From assembly GCA_005883085.1 (NCBI GenBank), contig VBAY01000168.1, positions 1 to 5,704 of the forward strand: a stretch of DNA of 5,704 nt. Direction: 5' to 3'. The notes beneath the pieces are model-generated. The model saw only the letters and a list, made by a program, of their open reading frames with translations. It had not been told where the DNA came from and searched no databases. The stretch comes from Candidatus Bathyarchaeota archaeon. Its GTDB lineage: Archaea; Thermoproteota; Bathyarchaeia; 40CM-2-53-6. Shown in pieces: positions 1 to 5,638 of the stretch. Every line of letters starts with the position of its first letter. Within the stretch, counting starts at the first letter, position 1. A program made the translations under genes and the position numbers.

Positions 1-1565
1 GCCTTGAGAGAGTTGAAGTTGCAAGTTACAGTTGTCGATGCGCCAGCCGTCAGAGTGGCCGTAGCCGGGCACGGAGAGTTGGGGCCCAAGCCGAGAGCCG
101 TAGAATTGGTGAGAGTTACAGTCCCGGCGAAACCGGAATTCGTGTTGCCAATCGGGTAGCTCTGCAACGTAAGAATGGTGGACGCGGGATCGCCTGCGTT
201 GAAAGAAAACGTGCTGGGATTGGCCGTAACTGTGAAACTGTCCGCGAAAACTCTTACAACAGGGGTGGCTCGGGTGAGCGAACCGCTGACAGCCTTTACA
301 GTGAGAAGATATCTGTTCATTGTCGTCGAGCTAAGGCTGATGGTTGTAACCTCGGCCCCGCCAGCTGTTAGCGTGAACGTCGACGGACTATAGGATACGG
401 TGAGACCTACAGGGGCGACGGCGGAAGTGCTAACGGTAACAGGTCCTGAAAAGCGGTTGAGACTGGTTACGGTAACTGTAGCGGCTCCATATGTTGCTCC
501 GTTTGGAGGAATATTTACGGTCGTACTACTAACAGTGATGCTGTAGTCTTCAACTATTACGGAAAGCGTGACTGGGGCAACAAGAGTACTTGTCAGAGTG
601 GACCCGGCATCAATCGTGGAGTATTTCCCGAACACAGTCACAGTATAGTTGCCCGCGGCGGCACTAACAGTCAAAGTGATAGAACATGCTGCTGGGGCAC
701 AACTGCCACCGCCCGAAAGACTGGCGGTCAGGCCGGAGGTCTGTTTGGTCGTGAAAGAAATAGAATCAGAACCGGATGCTGGAGGCCATCCGTTTTGAGC
801 GGTCGTCGTGATCGTAGCAGTTCCGGAAACACCGCCACCAATAATCGGACCAATAGTTGTGGTGCTTGAAGAGATCGAAAGCCATGGTGGTGGAGTAGAG
901 TTGTCGAAACTGCCCGCTTGAGCCGTCTCGGGGTCCACAGCATTTGGTGGTGGTGAACCATTCACGATGGTCACGCAGACGCCTCCCGGGACGCTTGTGC
1001 TGGAACCGCAGCCGGTTTGAAAGTCAACCGGGATCCCGCCGGCCGGGCTCGTCCCGGTGATATTGTAGATAGCTGTGAATAGCAGCCCGGTGGTGGGCGA
1101 TGTTGTTGTGCCGCTTAATACCGCGACGGCGAAGTGAATCGTGTCCGCAGTATCAGTTGTCGGGTCGCATGTACCTATCTTCGAAAGACCTGCAATGCAT
1201 TCTGCGACCACAGTGGGCGCCGCGACCCGGCTTAGCACAGTCCCTGTAAGATCAACATCCGCAGGCTTGAGGAGAGTATTATCTGCGAGAAGGGTCACAC
1301 CAAAACCGTTCATCACATCGGAACCCTGGATGTAGACCCCGATCAATAACTGGGTGGGTGAGACTTGAGGCGGAGTAACGGTTGTGGGGGGAGGACCGTT
1401 GAAGATGGGTGGTGAAGCGGGGCAAGGAGCAGTTGGATTGACAGTAGTGGGGTCTGCGAGACACACTTGCCCAGTAATCAGGGCGTGGGCTCTCGGAATA
1501 CTGGGAATCAGGGCGACAGTTGCGATGAGAAGGGGGATAAACAACAAGAAGAGATGTTTGTTCAA
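1..1565 (-). CDS. Secreted multi-domain Ig-like surface protein, paralogue of the next gene upstream (partial, C-terminus beyond the window)
   Basis: I read 521 complete codons from a TTG start with no stop before the window edge, so the C-terminus is missing. Residues 1-28 form a signal peptide (N-K-H, a hydrophobic run, then A-H-A with likely cleavage after residue 28). About 70-186 is a cohesin-like beta-sandwich. A PPPW linker (226-229) leads to an Ig-like domain (229-338), a second Ig-like domain (341-441) and a third (442 onward, incomplete). The N-terminal half aligns almost throughout with the 470-residue product of 1767-3179 (shared T-G-x-V-C-L, IQGSD, LKPA, DLTGTV, SPTTGLLFTA, NGWP and PPPW motifs), so they are paralogues. 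Ten cysteines fall in five close pairs (35/48, 123/133, 186/197, 289/294, 499/515), suggesting disulfides outside the cell. The paralogue predicts a C-terminal membrane anchor. An in-frame GTG at 1628 would add 21 residues, but it lies upstream of the TATA box and spoils the signal peptide. Function is unknown; adhesion or surface structure is an inference. Confidence 0.88.
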   Translation of the reverse strand, partial: MNKHLFLLFIPLLIATVALIPSIPRAHALITGQVCLADPTTVNPTAPCPASPPIFNGPPPTTVTPPQVSPTQLLIGVYIQGSDVMNGFGVTLLADNTLLKPADVDLTGTVLSRVAAPTVVAECIAGLSKIGTCDPTTDTADTIHFAVAVLSGTTTSPTTGLLFTAIYNITGTSPAGGIPVDFQTGCGSSTSVPGGVCVTIVNGSPPPNAVDPETAQAGSFDNSTPPPWLSISSSTTTIGPIIGGGVSGTATITTTAQNGWPPASGSDSISFTTKQTSGLTASLSGGGSCAPAACSITLTVSAAAGNYTVTVFGKYSTIDAGSTLTSTLVAPVTLSVIVEDYSITVSSTTVNIPPNGATYGAATVTVTSLNRFSGPVTVSTSAVAPVGLTVSYSPSTFTLTAGGAEVTTISLSSTTMNRYLLTVKAVSGSLTRATPVVRVFADSFTVTANPSTFSFNAGDPASTILTLQSYPIGNTNSGFAGTVTLTNSTALGLGPNSPCPATATLTAGASTTVTCNFNSLK

Positions 1566-1569
1566 ACAG

Positions 1570-1608
1570 ACAGCCGCTCTAGTTGAAAAGATCAGAGTTC
1601 GCGGCTGT
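1570..1608. repeat. 8-bp perfect inverted repeat between TATA box and start codon of the gene at 1-1565
   Basis: The arms are ACAGCCGC (1570-1577) and GCGGCTGT (1601-1608), separated by 23 bases. The pair lies between the TATA box and the TTG start (1565), with one arm ending four bases before the start codon. It also spans the predicted transcription start, so a DNA operator fits better than an RNA hairpin, unless transcription starts farther upstream. Inner CTCT/AGAG pairing could extend the stem with a bulge. Function is inferred from position only. Confidence 0.5.
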
Positions 1609-1620
1609 ATTAAGTTTATA
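1608..1620 (-). promoter_or_regulatory. Probable TATA box for the gene at 1-1565
   Basis: The minus strand reads TATAAACTTAATA, a good archaeal TATA-like element. Its centre lies about 49 bases before the TTG start. With the usual archaeal spacing of about 26 bases to the transcription start, a leader of roughly 20-25 bases is predicted. No Shine-Dalgarno sequence is visible before the TTG. The box lies downstream of the alternative GTG at 1628 and so supports the TTG start. Confidence 0.5.
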
Positions 1621-1684
1621 CTCGGCACGATCGCAACTTATCAACTCCGAAACGGAATCTCTGGATACACTAAGAATCCCGCCA

Positions 1685-1710
1685 GTATCAAAGAAGCAAA
1701 AGGCCAACAA
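1685..1710 (-). terminator. Possible T-rich terminator after the gene at 1767-3179
   Basis: About 57 bases past the TAA stop, the minus strand has a T-rich stretch with CCTTTTGC followed by TTCTTTG. Archaeal RNA polymerase commonly terminates at T-rich tracts without a stem. The tract is interrupted and this is a weak call. Confidence 0.25.
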
Positions 1711-1766
1711 TTGCGCCAAGGGTATTCTGACGCGTTGGACCCGCTAAAGCAATGCGACAAGAACCG

Positions 1767-3179
1767 TTAGACGGGGCGCAGTTTGCGTCTTCTGAAGAAT
1801 AGGAAAACCAGTCCGCCTGCTACAACCACTCCGACAACTATCCCCAAGAATTGGAGGGGCTGAAGACCAAATATCCCGCTGGGACTCGTAGGAGGCTGAA
1901 CAATAGAGAGTACTTTGACAGTTGCGTTAGCCGAGTGGGAGAATGGGCCACTCGTACCCGTTATGGTCACGTTATAGTTCCCGGGCGTAGAACTCCGGAA
2001 GGTGCAAGTGGATGATGGAGAACTCGCTGCGACGCTGGAGCTGGAACAGCTCACGGTGAGCCCGCTAGCAGGGAGCAAAGTTGTGGCGAGAAGAACAGTA
2101 CCAGCAAAACCAGAACCAAAGCCCACATTAACAGTTGTCGAGATGGATGAACCGGAAGCGAAACTCATGTTCGCGGGGCTAATTGAGATTGTAAATGCCT
2201 GAACCTGGATCTTTACCGTAACAGTTGCAACCAAATGATCATTGACCGATTCGGTCGGATCATATGCAGAATATTCTCCAAACACCGTGACGGTGTAAGC
2301 GCCCTCAGACATTGAGCTGAGGCCTAAAATCGCAGAACATGTCGCGCTGGTACCGCAACTAGTGGGAAAGACGACCGACAGCCCAGGCGTCTCTCGATGC
2401 GTGAACGCTATTGAGTCGGTGCTGAACCCCGGCCACCCATTCTGGCCAGACGTTGTGATAGTTGCAGTCCCAGAAACACCAGGGGCCAGAATCCCGATCA
2501 TACTAGCACTGGAAGAGATCGATATCCACGGAGGAGGCGCAGCATTATTGAAATCTGCAGATTGAACAGTCTCAGAGTCTGGTGTAACCGTTCCATTCGA
2601 GATCGTCACACAAACACTGCTCGTGCCTGCAACGCTAGAGGTCGCACAACCGGTCTGAAAGCCGATAGCTACACCACTAGCGGTGGTTTGGGTGATGTTG
2701 TATGTCGCGGTAAAGAGAAGCCCAGTAGTTGGGCTGGGTGTGGCTAGTCCAAGACCGACAGCTGCGAGCCGAAGGGTATCCGCACTATCAGTTGAGGAGC
2801 AAGGCGAACGCGTTCTGTTAACACCACCAATGCAATCCAGAATTATGCTGACACTACCTGGGAGAACAGTCCCAGTAAGATCAGTTTCGGCCGGTTTCAG
2901 AGTGTTATGATCACTTTTCAAAGTGATATCAAAGCCGTTAAGACTGTCAGAACCCTGAATGAACACCGCGACTCTAAGCTGGGTCACAGGAACACTCAGC
3001 GGTCCGTTGAATACAGGACCCATAGCAGGACATGCGGTGGACGCAATTTCTGTTAGACAAACTTCCCCAGTCACCTGAGCACGAACCAGCGGCACCCGTT
3101 CCAAGAATGTAAGCGAGGTTCCAAGAAGCAATAGGACGATCCCTAACAATCCGAGCCTTCGAAAGAAAACACTGGACAC
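1767..3179 (-). CDS. Membrane-anchored surface protein with cohesin-like and Ig-like domains
   Basis: This 470-residue protein starts with GTG. An in-frame TAA lies a short way upstream with no other start codon between, so the start is well fixed. Residues 1-34 are a signal peptide (R7-R8, hydrophobic core 9-27, V-R-A before a probable cut after 34, aligning exactly with the predicted cut in the neighbour). About 66-178 resembles a cohesin fold: a GFDITL strand, then DTLRLAAVGLG, then GLLFTATYNI. After PPPW (215-218) comes an Ig-like domain (218-327) and another (328-424). A Pro/Ser linker leads to a transmembrane helix (about 440-462) and an R-R-R-K cytoplasmic tail, giving a type I topology. 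Ten cysteines form five pairs (41/50, 116/127, 178/190, 275/281, 378/392). N-x-S/T sequons occur at 121, 161, 195, 337, 403 and 418. Compared with the paralogue at 1-1565 it lacks one cysteine-free Ig-like domain. No catalytic motif is seen. A role in adhesion, cell contact or surface structure is inferred from architecture only. Confidence 0.92.
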   Translation of the reverse strand: MSSVFFRRLGLLGIVLLLLGTSLTFLERVPLVRAQVTGEVCLTEIASTACPAMGPVFNGPLSVPVTQLRVAVFIQGSDSLNGFDITLKSDHNTLKPAETDLTGTVLPGSVSIILDCIGGVNRTRSPCSSTDSADTLRLAAVGLGLATPSPTTGLLFTATYNITQTTASGVAIGFQTGCATSSVAGTSSVCVTISNGTVTPDSETVQSADFNNAAPPPWISISSSASMIGILAPGVSGTATITTSGQNGWPGFSTDSIAFTHRETPGLSVVFPTSCGTSATCSAILGLSSMSEGAYTVTVFGEYSAYDPTESVNDHLVATVTVKIQVQAFTISISPANMSFASGSSISTTVNVGFGSGFAGTVLLATTLLPASGLTVSCSSSSVAASSPSSTCTFRSSTPGNYNVTITGTSGPFSHSANATVKVLSIVQPPTSPSGIFGLQPLQFLGIVVGVVVAGGLVFLFFRRRKLRPV

Positions 3180-3205
3180 CGTGGGTCTGATTTGGAGAGA
3201 GTCCC

Positions 3206-3228
3206 CTTGAACGTTTTAACTTTTCAAG
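3206..3228 (-). promoter_or_regulatory. Promoter-like box inside a 6-bp inverted repeat, gene at 1767-3179
   Basis: On the minus strand CTTGAA and TTCAAG flank an 11-base A-rich core containing GTTAAAAC. The core centre lies about 38 bases before the GTG start, a reasonable distance for an archaeal TATA box with a short leader. The flanking repeat could be an operator around the box, but 6-bp arms can arise by chance. No Shine-Dalgarno sequence sits near the GTG; a GGGG run about 25 bases upstream is too far away. Confidence 0.38.
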
Positions 3229-3437
3229 AATCGCTCGACCACCGCCCGCTTCTAAAGTCAAGCGACGCTGGGGATAGCGAGAAAGATCCTGGAACTGTGA
3301 ATAAGCAGATAAATCGGGGAGAGGATTGAACTTCTCGCATGGCTACTTCAAGTCGAGTGAAATAGCAGATATCTTCTTATATCCAGGGTTTTTGGGTGCG
3401 GCCTCAAGCTGAGAGATGATCGTGGGAGCAGGAGCAG
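3229..3437. other. Intergenic stretch between the genes at 1767-3179 and 3438-4019
   Basis: This is the rest of the largest gap in the window. I see no gene, tRNA or clear terminator in it. It contains a small inverted repeat (GATAT, six bases, ATATC at 3368-3383) and an 8-bp direct repeat AGCAGATA at 3304-3311 and 3364-3371, spaced 60 bases apart. Both are too short to interpret alone. Confidence 0.4.
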
Positions 3438-4019
3438 CTAGAAGCATCCAGGTCCTTTGGTCGAGTTAAAGTAGACTATTGTAACTCTCAAGGTCGAGGT
3501 CAGAACTTCTTGGCCCCAATGCCCCAGCTGTTGATTCGGAGGCTTCCCTGTACACATTTGCCAGTAGCTGCTCCCTTGAGCAGGAATACCGGCAGTATTG
3601 TTCTGTCCCAACGGTTTACCCCACACGGAAAAGTAGTCGGATAGGAAATACAGACGATTCACTGTCGACGCGACATGAATAACAGTATAGCCGGGGTACG
3701 GGTCAGGATTCTGCTCCGAATAAACAGGATAATGGGCAACATTGTTGATGATAGCTCCCTGACCATCATACGTATGATTGTGCCAAGGATATCCCGCGAC
3801 ACCTACGGGCGTATCCTGGCCAAGGAACGAAACCTTTGTGCCGTTCGGTGCCTGTATCGATATCTGGATCGACATTTGGAAAGTGAAATCGACGACGATG
3901 GGAGGACCCGGAGCGAAATACAGGAAGTAGACACCTATCACTATGATAACGGTCAAGAGAAGTGCAGTGTAAATTCGACGACGCGACTTTCTGCGCCGAG
4001 CCGGACTAGAACCAGCCAT
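3438..4019 (-). CDS. N-terminally anchored extracytoplasmic protein with an HxH...IHV histidine motif
   Basis: I chose the ATG at 4019 (193 residues). It places a basic stretch (R8-R15) directly before one transmembrane helix (about 16-35), a clean N-in/C-out anchor, and sits about 34 bases from a TATA-like box. A GTG at 4106 would add 29 residues without a recognisable signal and is less likely. The ectodomain (36-193) starts with beta-strand-like sequence (VVDFTFQMSIQISIQ), then P-W-H-N-H (78-82), a Y/N/P-rich stretch, V-I-H-V-A-S-T-V-N-R (113-122) and Y-F-S-V-W-G-K-P (129-136). From memory, thaumarchaeal proteins of unknown function carry H-T-H-D...I-H-V-E-S...F-x-V-W-G in the same order, so I place it in that group tentatively. 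The histidines (80, 82, 115) could bind a metal, but this is inferred. Cys156 and Cys192 could form a disulfide. Sequons occur at 59, 81, 140 and 185. The N-terminal anchor differs from the C-terminal anchors of its neighbours. Confidence 0.85.
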   Translation of the reverse strand: MAGSSPARRRKSRRRIYTALLLTVIIVIGVYFLYFAPGPPIVVDFTFQMSIQISIQAPNGTKVSFLGQDTPVGVAGYPWHNHTYDGQGAIINNVAHYPVYSEQNPDPYPGYTVIHVASTVNRLYFLSDYFSVWGKPLGQNNTAGIPAQGSSYWQMCTGKPPNQQLGHWGQEVLTSTLRVTIVYFNSTKGPGCF

Positions 4020-4046
4020 TCCTGTAATAGAAAAAATGTCCTTGCC

Positions 4047-4060
4047 AAGTATTATTCTTT
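4047..4060 (-). promoter_or_regulatory. Probable TATA-like box for the gene at 3438-4019
   Basis: The minus strand reads AAAGAATAATACTT, centred about 34 bases before the ATG at 4019. With typical archaeal spacing, transcription would start within about ten bases of the ATG, implying a leaderless or nearly leaderless mRNA. That fits the absence of a usable Shine-Dalgarno sequence and supports the ATG at 4019 over the GTG at 4106, which lies upstream of this box. Confidence 0.42.
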
Positions 4061-4207
4061 CCCTCCAGACTTTCACTTTAATGACCAAAGACTTGCACTG
4101 AATCACAATGACCTAGAACTACAGAACGTGGTTTGGAGAGGGACGGTAATTGAACCTCGATTACAATATCGGCGCTATGGAGCTGTACCTCAAATTCGGT
4201 TCTTGCC

Positions 4208-5518
4208 TCAAAGCGTTACCAAGTCGCGGCTAGTCCTTACTAACGGACGTTGTGTAGCCCGTCGAACTTTCTTTTTCCACCCCTTTCTGAGCCATACAAC
4301 ACTGAGTGCTGCAGCGCTGGCGAGCAAACCGGCGATCACGAAGGAAAACGGTGGGTTGACTCCGAAGAGAACGAGAGAACTAGACACGTCATAGGCTTCA
4401 GCGAACGCCTTGCGGCCAGGATCAGACCCCCAGGGGCCTCCCACATACACATTGTTTTCTCCCACCGAAAGAGCACCAGTTGTCTGATGCAAGGGGATAG
4501 ACCAAACACGGTTACCGTTGCTGTCGTATCTCAACATGCTCCCAAAAACCAGGAGGAATATGCCGGATGGGTTCGCGGAGATATGCTCGTCACTTGCTCC
4601 AGTGGAATACGGGGCGAGAAACTCGATTGTCCATAAGGCGTTGCCTTTCGAGTCGTACTTGCGAATGAACGTGTCAGTATGACCTACCAAAGACTGTCCA
4701 GGAAGAGCGTTCCGTGTACTCCCTAATACATAGATTCCGGAGGCGTCGCCAGAGATCCCATTGGTCCCACACCAACACGTGAAGCCAGGCTCATCAAATT
4801 GACGCGTCCATTGAAGAGCCCCGTTGATATCGTACCTCGAAACAAAGGCGTGGCTGTCCACCGGATTCACCCCGTCGGACTCCGTGACGTAAACCCCGCT
4901 TGAATCTGCATAGACTCGCGAAGCACCTCCGTAATTCACATTGGCAAGAACGTTGGTCCACACAGAGTTGCCGTTGAAATCATAGGCACGAACCAAGAGA
5001 GGCGTGGTATTATTCGGATTCTGAGGGCCAAAACCGGTTACATACACTCCAGTTCCTCCGACGGAGATAGGGGAGGCATAAATCGTGAGGGTCCCGAGTT
5101 GATCAGCCCAAATTGGACTTCCGCTCAAGTCGTACTTTTGGACAACATAGGCACTACCATTAGACCTTGCGACATACACGCCATCTGCCCCAGCGCCAAT
5201 CCCGAATACGACCGAGTTTCCAAGGTTCTGGGACCAGACTTGGCCGCCGTTGGGATCGTATCTGTTCAGGAAGCTGTAGCTGCTGTATCCCGTTGCTGTA
5301 GAATAGGTCTCAAGGGATCCCGCGGCGTATAGTCCGGTTTTGTCAGTTGTGATAGAGGTCAACTGGTTTTGGATATTGGGGCCGATATTCCCGAATTCTG
5401 TCGTCCACAGAATAGGAGGTTGCCATTCCACCAGGCCAAGAGTGGGCCCGACCAGCAGTGTCGCCAATAGTATGAGCGGTGTTACTGCAGCAGCAATAGT
5501 AGGGAGAAGCTCTCTCAT
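4208..5518 (-). CDS. Secreted SBBP-type beta-propeller protein with C-terminal membrane anchor
   Basis: This 436-residue protein has an N-terminal hydrophobic signal (about 4-29) without a clear A-x-A cleavage site. A regular repeat follows, with the core Y-D-x-x-G-x-x-x-W at the end of each unit: tyrosines at 87, 129, 179, 229, 288, 331 and a degenerate copy at 376; matching tryptophans at 95, 137, 187, 237, 296 and 339. Units are spaced 42 to 59 residues. Each is followed by a strand of the G-x-Y-V type (LYAAG, VYVAR, VYVTG, VYVTE, IYVLG, NVYVG). This is the pattern of SBBP beta-propeller repeats (compare D-T-F-I-R-K-Y-D...G-N-A-L-W). The N-terminal strand with W38 lacks its own YD and probably pairs with the last YD (376), giving a seven-bladed ring closed by both ends. 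Residues about 391-410 form a transmembrane helix, and 411-420 are rich in K/R (stop-transfer). C248-W-C250 is the only cysteine pair. Ligand or partner is unknown; such propellers usually bind proteins or sugars at the surface. Confidence 0.92.
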   Translation of the reverse strand: MRELLPTIAAAVTPLILLATLLVGPTLGLVEWQPPILWTTEFGNIGPNIQNQLTSITTDKTGLYAAGSLETYSTATGYSSYSFLNRYDPNGGQVWSQNLGNSVVFGIGAGADGVYVARSNGSAYVVQKYDLSGSPIWADQLGTLTIYASPISVGGTGVYVTGFGPQNPNNTTPLLVRAYDFNGNSVWTNVLANVNYGGASRVYADSSGVYVTESDGVNPVDSHAFVSRYDINGALQWTRQFDEPGFTCWCGTNGISGDASGIYVLGSTRNALPGQSLVGHTDTFIRKYDSKGNALWTIEFLAPYSTGASDEHISANPSGIFLLVFGSMLRYDSNGNRVWSIPLHQTTGALSVGENNVYVGGPWGSDPGRKAFAEAYDVSSSLVLFGVNPPFSFVIAGLLASAAALSVVWLRKGWKKKVRRATQRPLVRTSRDLVTL

Positions 5519-5540
5519 CGAACAGCATTGTAAGGGTCTG

Positions 5541-5608
5541 GCTCAAACTTATGAGTTTCCTAGTGTCTCGCCCCCTCCCATTTGCAAACCCTAGAAACAG
5601 CTCAAACT
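5541..5608. repeat. 9-bp direct repeat upstream of the beta-propeller gene
   Basis: GCTCAAACT occurs at 5541-5549 and again at 5600-5608, 59 bases apart. The first copy overlaps the TATA-like palindrome; the second lies about 90 bases before the start codon. The arrangement could be two sites for one regulator, but two copies of nine bases are weak evidence. Confidence 0.35.
5545..5558 (-). promoter_or_regulatory. TATA-like palindrome upstream of the beta-propeller gene
   Basis: The minus strand reads AAACTCATAAGTTT, a 5-bp inverted repeat (AAACT/AGTTT) around CATA, with the TATA-like ATAAGTTT inside. Its centre is about 33 bases before the ATG at 5518, suiting a leaderless or very short-leader transcript. 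An out-of-frame ATG at 5528 would lie at or upstream of the predicted transcription start, so it need not interfere. Confidence 0.4.
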
Positions 5609-5616
5609 CAGATTAC

Positions 5617-5638
5617 TGCGTGGTTCCATAACCACGCA
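5617..5638. repeat. Perfect 9-bp inverted repeat with 4-base loop upstream of the beta-propeller gene
   Basis: TGCGTGGTT (5617-5625), loop CCAT, AACCACGCA (5630-5638). The stem is perfect and would be stable as DNA cruciform or RNA hairpin. No T-run follows it on either strand, so it is not a bacterial-type terminator. It lies about 100-120 bases before the start of the gene at 4208-5518 and could be an operator, an RNA element of that region, or the end of an unseen upstream gene. The remaining bases to the window edge (5639-5704) hold nothing I recognise. Confidence 0.55.

Noticed and set aside
1384..1770. 128-codon open frame on the plus strand
   Set aside because: It runs antisense to the start of the gene at 1-1565 and across its promoter. 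Composition looks random and no domain or promoter supports it.
1..3179. Possible CRISPR or nucleotide tandem repeat array suggested by the repetitive look
   Set aside because: The repetition is at the protein level (Thr/Ser/Val-rich Ig-like strands). No regularly spaced identical nucleotide units exist.
2974..3261. 95-codon open frame on the minus strand at the start of the 470-residue gene
   Set aside because: It is in another frame of that gene, whose signal peptide and conserved N-terminus clearly mark the real frame.
3316..3345. tRNA-like 3' end (GTTCAATCC) on the minus strand
   Set aside because: The T-arm stem does not pair, and no matching acceptor, D arm or anticodon arm is found upstream.
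3383..3397. T-run (GGGTTTTTGGG) as a terminator on the plus strand
   Set aside because: No plus-strand gene precedes it, and on the transcribed minus strand it reads as an A-run.
3745..3762. C/D-box sRNA-like boxes (TTGATGA followed by CTGA) on the plus strand
   Set aside because: The C box lacks the purine at its first position, no convincing second box pair is present, and the site is inside a coding region.
4020..4106. N-terminal extension of the His-motif protein from a GTG at 4106
   Set aside because: The extra 29 residues carry no recognisable signal, the TATA-like box lies inside them, and the ATG at 4019 gives a normal basic-plus-helix N-terminus.
3675..4394. 239-codon open frame on the plus strand
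   Set aside because: It lies antisense to the His-motif gene, crosses its promoter and enters the 3' end of the propeller gene. The translation has no hydrophobic pattern, motif or domain, while the minus-strand genes on the same DNA have clear ones.
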